Assembly: GCF_022538115.1 (NCBI RefSeq)
Contig: NZ_JAKZAL010000018.1
Coordinates: 50,108-114,107, forward strand
DNA from: Cognataquiflexum rubidum
GTDB lineage: Bacteria; Bacteroidota; Bacteroidia; Cytophagales; Cyclobacteriaceae
DNA length: 64,000 nucleotides
Direction of reading: 5' to 3'
In this document: piece by piece, positions 60,386 to 64,000 of the stretch
Numbering within the stretch: position 1 is the stretch's first letter
How the letters are laid out: each line of letters opens with the position of its first letter
The notes under the pieces: model-generated
Database searches by the model: none
What the model saw: only the letters and a program-made list of their open reading frames with translations
Told to the model about the DNA's origin: nothing
Position numbers and translations under genes: made by a program

Positions 60386-63300
60386 TCATTGCTTTCCATT
60401 CTTGAAACTTTTGTCCGGATAAGCCGGTGGGGCCGGTACAGGTCTTGGATCGGATTTGATCAGTGCTTTTAGATGCTCAATCGCTGCATCCAATTGAGCA
60501 TCTCCGCCATCAAAGGTAGCTTTTGGCAGGTTGATGACTTCTATATCAGGAATGAACCCAATTCCCTCTATCAGCCATTCTACGCCTTGGTCGGTTTCTC
60601 CACCGACTAATTTTTCCCCATAGACGCCATTCATCGGGGCACGCGCTACCCCGTTGTCCGTCAAGGTATTGACTCCGGAAAGCCACACTTCCCCGCCCCA
60701 AGTTCGGGCGCCTATGGATTTACCCAAATCCAATCTTCGGAATCCTTCGGCAAAAGCCTCGCCATCTGAAGCCGTAAACTCATCCACCAATAATACCAAA
60801 TGGCCTCTGAAGGCGTAGGGCATGTTGTAATACGGTTCACCGGTCCGGCTTTTCCAATAAAAAAACACTTCCCTCATTAATTTCTCCAGGATGAAAGAAT
60901 CAATATTTCCCCCACGGTTTTGTCTCACATCGATTACCAAGCCTGACTTTTTGAACTGAGGATAAAAATCCCTGTACCATTGGCTGATATCGCCGGCTGT
61001 CATCGCACGAAGGTGAACATAGCCTATGTCTCCATCAGATTTTTCTTCTGCCATCAACCTGCGGCTGTATTCCCATTCATTGTAGCGGAGATTAGATTCG
61101 GCTGAAGCTGTCATTGGCATTATTATCCTGTCGCCTTTGTCTGCACCTGCACTGCTGAGGATCTTGATACGTACTTGTTTATTTGCCTTATCTCTCAATA
61201 AATACATCAGATCTGGTGAATCTATTACCGCAACTCCATCAATATGAGTGATGACATCGCCTTTTGTGATATTCAGATCAGGATGGGAAAGCGGCGACAT
61301 CTCGTTTGGATAGTCGGGATCACTTAGGAAAATGTGGTCTATACTATAGCCTTTCAGCTTTTCATTTTTCGAAAACCTGCCACCCAACATTCCAAATTGG
61401 ATCTGATCGTCTCCGCTTCTCAGGTCACCTCCGCCTACTGATGTATGGAGTACACTCAGTTCCCCAATAAGCTCACCCATGACATCGGAAAGCTCCCGTC
61501 GGGTTGTGACACGGTCCACAAGTGGAAGGTATTTTTGATACATCGCATCCCAATCTACCCCATGCATATTTTTGTCATAAAAATAATCCCGCTCCATCCT
61601 CCAGGCATCGGTATAGATCTGCTTCCAATCCTCTCTCGGATCTACAGAAAACTTCCATCCGCTAAGATTCAGCTGGCTCTTGGAAAGATCAGAAATAGGA
61701 GATGTTCCCAGTTCTACCACATAGTGATTGGAACCAATCCTCAAGACAGCGTATTTGTTGTTCGAAGAAGTGACAAAGCTGTTGACTTTGTCGGCAAAAA
61801 CTTTTTGTTCTGTTTTTTCATCTATGGGTGTCATCATCAAAGCCGGATTGTCTTCATTGGACGCTCCGCCTCCGTAGTAAACACCCATTCCGGAACCTAC
61901 CCGGTGATAGTATAGCGCTTTGTCAGTCACGACCAGGTTTTTATAATTTCCCGCAGGAACGGGCACTTCTCTCACCCTTTCCATCAACCCCTCTTCATCA
62001 ATGGTAACAGTTACAAGGCCATTGCCTTTTTTCTCCTCTACAGCTTTCAGTTCATTTTTGGGTTGGAAAGGGGAAACCAATCCCTTTTTCAGACCTACCT
62101 GATAAATCTTAATCTGCTTTTCCCAAAACGGCTCAGGTTGTCTGGTACCCCATGGTGAACCGATCCTTGATTCAAAATTCCTGTCAGAGAGGAAATAGAT
62201 CCAATTGCCATCAGCACTCCATTGTGGATTCATGCTATTGGTACGGTCAGAGGTCAGCGGAATCCGCTTTCCGGTTTCCGAATTGAAAATAAAAAGCTGC
62301 ATGAAAGTATTGGAAGCTGCCTGCCCAAAAGCTAGCCATTTGCTGTCCGGTGACCATACCTTCGCTCCTTGAATACTTTCATCGCTGGCAGTAACTTTCG
62401 TCTTTTTGCCAGATGTCAAGTCATGGATCCATAGGTCATTGTTGAGGTCATGGTAAGCTAGTTTTTTTCCGTCAGGAGAGGGCATAAGGCCAAATCTCAG
62501 CGTATTGCCGTCTTTTGTCAGCTGTTTACCCTGATCCAATCCCAAACCGGAATATTGGTGGATTTCAAATTCTCCACTTTCATCCGAAAATGCAAAAATA
62601 TCTTTGCCATCACTTGAAAAAACCGCATCCCTGTACCGCACGCCATCTTTTTGACTGAGTCGGAGCGACCTTCCTTGTTTTGAGGGAAATACAAAAACCC
62701 TTCCTCGGGCTGTCAAAGCTACTTTTTCACCATCATTGCTTAGGGAAATATGCGTCACATAACTTGCCGGATTATCGATCCAATATTCCCGCAACTGATC
62801 AAAATCTGAGGTGAGGCTGATTGGGAGCTTTTTTTCCTGCCCGCTCGCAAGATCGTGGTGGTAGAGATCAGCGCCTGATCGGTACACCAAGTTGTTGGAA
62901 TGAAGGGAAGCTTCCCTGACATCGTAGCTTGACTGCTTGCTGTGCTGCCTTAGATCTGATGCATTTTCGTCCATGGACCAGACATTTTGGATTCCATCCC
63001 GGGATGAAATAAAGTAAACCCTGCCGCCATGATGGATAGGGTGGTGGTCTTCACCCTTGTAATCTTTGGTAAGTTTTACCGCTTCCGCTTGCCCGGTAGT
63101 GTATTTCCAAACTTGTCTGGCAGTTCCCCCTTCGTAGCGTTTGGTGACATTGTTGTGAAAAGTAGGCCTGACAAAATAGTAAGTGTCACCAGATTCGTTA
63201 AAGCTCCCCTCGGCAGCCATATCAAGCGGCAAAATTTCTTTGGTTCCGGTTTCAATATTCAACAAAACAGTATTGAGTCTTGGCAAAGTGGAATATTGGT

Positions 63301-63676
63301 TGGTCAAATAAGCCAATTCGGTTGGAGACTTCCAATCTGTAGGGATTGAAGCTGCAGGTTCATAGGTCAATCTTTTTGGCAAACCTCCCGAAATAGGAAT
63401 CAGGTAAACTTCAGTAGGTCCTTCATAGGTCGCGGCATAAGCTACCCATTTCCCATCTGGGGAAATTTTGGGGAAGCTCTCATCACCTGGATGTGTGGTC
63501 AACCTGACAGCTTCACCGCCGGAAAGTGTGGTTTTCCAAATGTCACCTTCGGCTACAAAAACCAATTGGTTGCCGTTGATGTCCGGATGCATCAGATAAG
63601 CCCTTGCTTGTTGTGCAAAAGAATTATGGACGATAATCAGAAAGAATAGGAAGTAGAGGGCGTATTTTTTAGTCAT
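60386..63676 (-). CDS. Exported tricorn-like S41 protease
   Basis: The product has 1096 residues with a signal peptide (MTKKYALYFLFFLIIVHNSFAQ). The N-terminal half is beta-propeller repeats of the PD40/tricorn type (FPKISPDGKWVAYAATYEG, MPSPDGKKLAYHDLNNDLW). A tricorn C1-type helical segment, a PDZ-like region (DVITHIDGVAVIDSPDLMYLL) and the S41 catalytic domain follow. The nucleophile is Ser970 in EFTASDGEAF, and His in LSVLHTSVGGGD matches the tricorn catalytic His; the residue before it is Leu where archaeal tricorn has Ser. Family members degrade peptides, here probably in the periplasm. It is convergent with the kinase array and appears unrelated to it. Confidence 0.88.
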   Translation of the reverse strand: MTKKYALYFLFFLIIVHNSFAQQARAYLMHPDINGNQLVFVAEGDIWKTTLSGGEAVRLTTHPGDESFPKISPDGKWVAYAATYEGPTEVYLIPISGGLPKRLTYEPAASIPTDWKSPTELAYLTNQYSTLPRLNTVLLNIETGTKEILPLDMAAEGSFNESGDTYYFVRPTFHNNVTKRYEGGTARQVWKYTTGQAEAVKLTKDYKGEDHHPIHHGGRVYFISSRDGIQNVWSMDENASDLRQHSKQSSYDVREASLHSNNLVYRSGADLYHHDLASGQEKKLPISLTSDFDQLREYWIDNPASYVTHISLSNDGEKVALTARGRVFVFPSKQGRSLRLSQKDGVRYRDAVFSSDGKDIFAFSDESGEFEIHQYSGLGLDQGKQLTKDGNTLRFGLMPSPDGKKLAYHDLNNDLWIHDLTSGKKTKVTASDESIQGAKVWSPDSKWLAFGQAASNTFMQLFIFNSETGKRIPLTSDRTNSMNPQWSADGNWIYFLSDRNFESRIGSPWGTRQPEPFWEKQIKIYQVGLKKGLVSPFQPKNELKAVEEKKGNGLVTVTIDEEGLMERVREVPVPAGNYKNLVVTDKALYYHRVGSGMGVYYGGGASNEDNPALMMTPIDEKTEQKVFADKVNSFVTSSNNKYAVLRIGSNHYVVELGTSPISDLSKSQLNLSGWKFSVDPREDWKQIYTDAWRMERDYFYDKNMHGVDWDAMYQKYLPLVDRVTTRRELSDVMGELIGELSVLHTSVGGGDLRSGDDQIQFGMLGGRFSKNEKLKGYSIDHIFLSDPDYPNEMSPLSHPDLNITKGDVITHIDGVAVIDSPDLMYLLRDKANKQVRIKILSSAGADKGDRIIMPMTASAESNLRYNEWEYSRRLMAEEKSDGDIGYVHLRAMTAGDISQWYRDFYPQFKKSGLVIDVRQNRGGNIDSFILEKLMREVFFYWKSRTGEPYYNMPYAFRGHLVLLVDEFTASDGEAFAEGFRRLDLGKSIGARTWGGEVWLSGVNTLTDNGVARAPMNGVYGEKLVGGETDQGVEWLIEGIGFIPDIEVINLPKATFDGGDAQLDAAIEHLKALIKSDPRPVPAPPAYPDKSFKNGKQ

Positions 63677-63845
63677 AAATCAAGAGTTTAGTGAACCAAT
63701 ACGCATAAACTTTCAACGATATTATATCTAAAATTTATAGTATTGATCGAAGCAAATTAATCAAAAAGACCAAAAAATAGGTATAAAGCTTTAGCAATTG
63801 TTTTATCACATCATGCGGATTCATCAAAGACTTTGCGATGGATTA
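63677..63845. other. AT-rich region upstream of the tricorn-like gene
   Basis: No gene is seen. The promoter of the minus-strand protease should be here, but no box matches the consensus well enough to call. Confidence 0.4.
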
Positions 63846-63942
63846 AAACCGGCTGGTACAGGAGTGAAGTCTCATGGAAGAGTGGGTCAATTCTAAATTT
63901 TGTAAAGGGAATGAATTTTTAATCAATCTTCCTTATATTTAA
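63846..63942 (+). pseudogene. Decayed 3' end of a histidine kinase gene
   Basis: Bases 63871-63942 align with the end of the kinase gene at 55828-58011. CATGGAAGAG, GTCAATTCTA, then AAAGGGAATGAATTTTTA and ATCAATCTTCC lead to TAA at 63940-63942, the codons for EFLINLPYL-stop. Upstream, AACCGGCTGGTACAGGAG recalls the AACCGACCGGACAGG segment, but about 45 bases between are deleted and the frame is lost. No kinase body remains. Confidence 0.75.
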
Positions 63943-64000
63943 GATAATCAACACTTTAGGTGGGGATTGATTTCATATTTTTTACCAATTTAAAGTAGGC

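Noticed and set aside
61445..61915. Plus-strand frame of 156 codons within the tricorn-like gene
   Set aside because: Opposite a conserved protease region and with no recognisable features.
1..64000. tRNA, rRNA, CRISPR array or transposase genes
   Set aside because: None was recognised on either strand; the only repeats are coding repeats, short palindromes and heptamers.

Overview
The window looks like a chromosomal segment of a Bacteroidota bacterium, probably a Cytophagia/Cyclobacteriaceae-type environmental species. This is inferred from moderate-to-low GC, weak ribosome binding sites, signal peptides ending in AQ or AQQ, abundant TPR and beta-propeller sensor kinases, a 7TMR-DISM kinase, a tricorn-type protease and TAnnTTTG-like promoter sequences. 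No rRNA, tRNA, CRISPR array or complete insertion sequence was recognised.

Left flank (1-8312) holds ordinary metabolic or exported enzymes: the 3' part of an amidase, a copper amine oxidase, a Tat-exported small subunit paired with a GMC flavoprotein dehydrogenase, a penicillin-binding-protein-like serine hydrolase, CysQ, and an exported SnoaL-fold protein. A stand-alone receiver-domain response regulator follows (8752-9141).

From 9255 to 60206 almost everything is histidine kinase. There are sixteen intact kinase genes on the + strand, many overlapping by the 4-base ATGA. The first encodes a 3821-residue protein: a SnoaL-like domain, then 18 tandem GAF-like units of about 188 residues, then a kinase core. 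The others put different sensors on nearly the same core: paired seven-blade propellers with a Y_Y_Y domain (4 genes), 7TM-type sensors (2) and TPR sensors with one membrane helix (9). None carries its own receiver, so the upstream single-domain regulator is the obvious candidate partner (inference).

The kinase cores are mosaics. At the tip of the DHp helical hairpin many carry 7-nucleotide repeats, which read out as 7-residue heptads. In the ATP-binding domain, just after the N box, most carry in-frame palindromic repeats of at least four unrelated families. An AAA ATPase (DUF4143) gene and a DUF1016 nuclease-like gene interrupt the array, and near-identical kinase 3' ends lie beside them. 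Two decayed kinase tails remain, at 55101-55298 and 63846-63942. A small minus-strand gene with its own strong terminator lies inside the array (55440-55700).

Right flank: a hairpin terminator (60307-60345) closes the array, and a tricorn-like S41 protease is encoded on the minus strand (60386-63676). A 47-base motif ending in GGACARTAAAA-N7-TTYGTCC occurs upstream of three different left-flank genes and may be a shared regulatory site.
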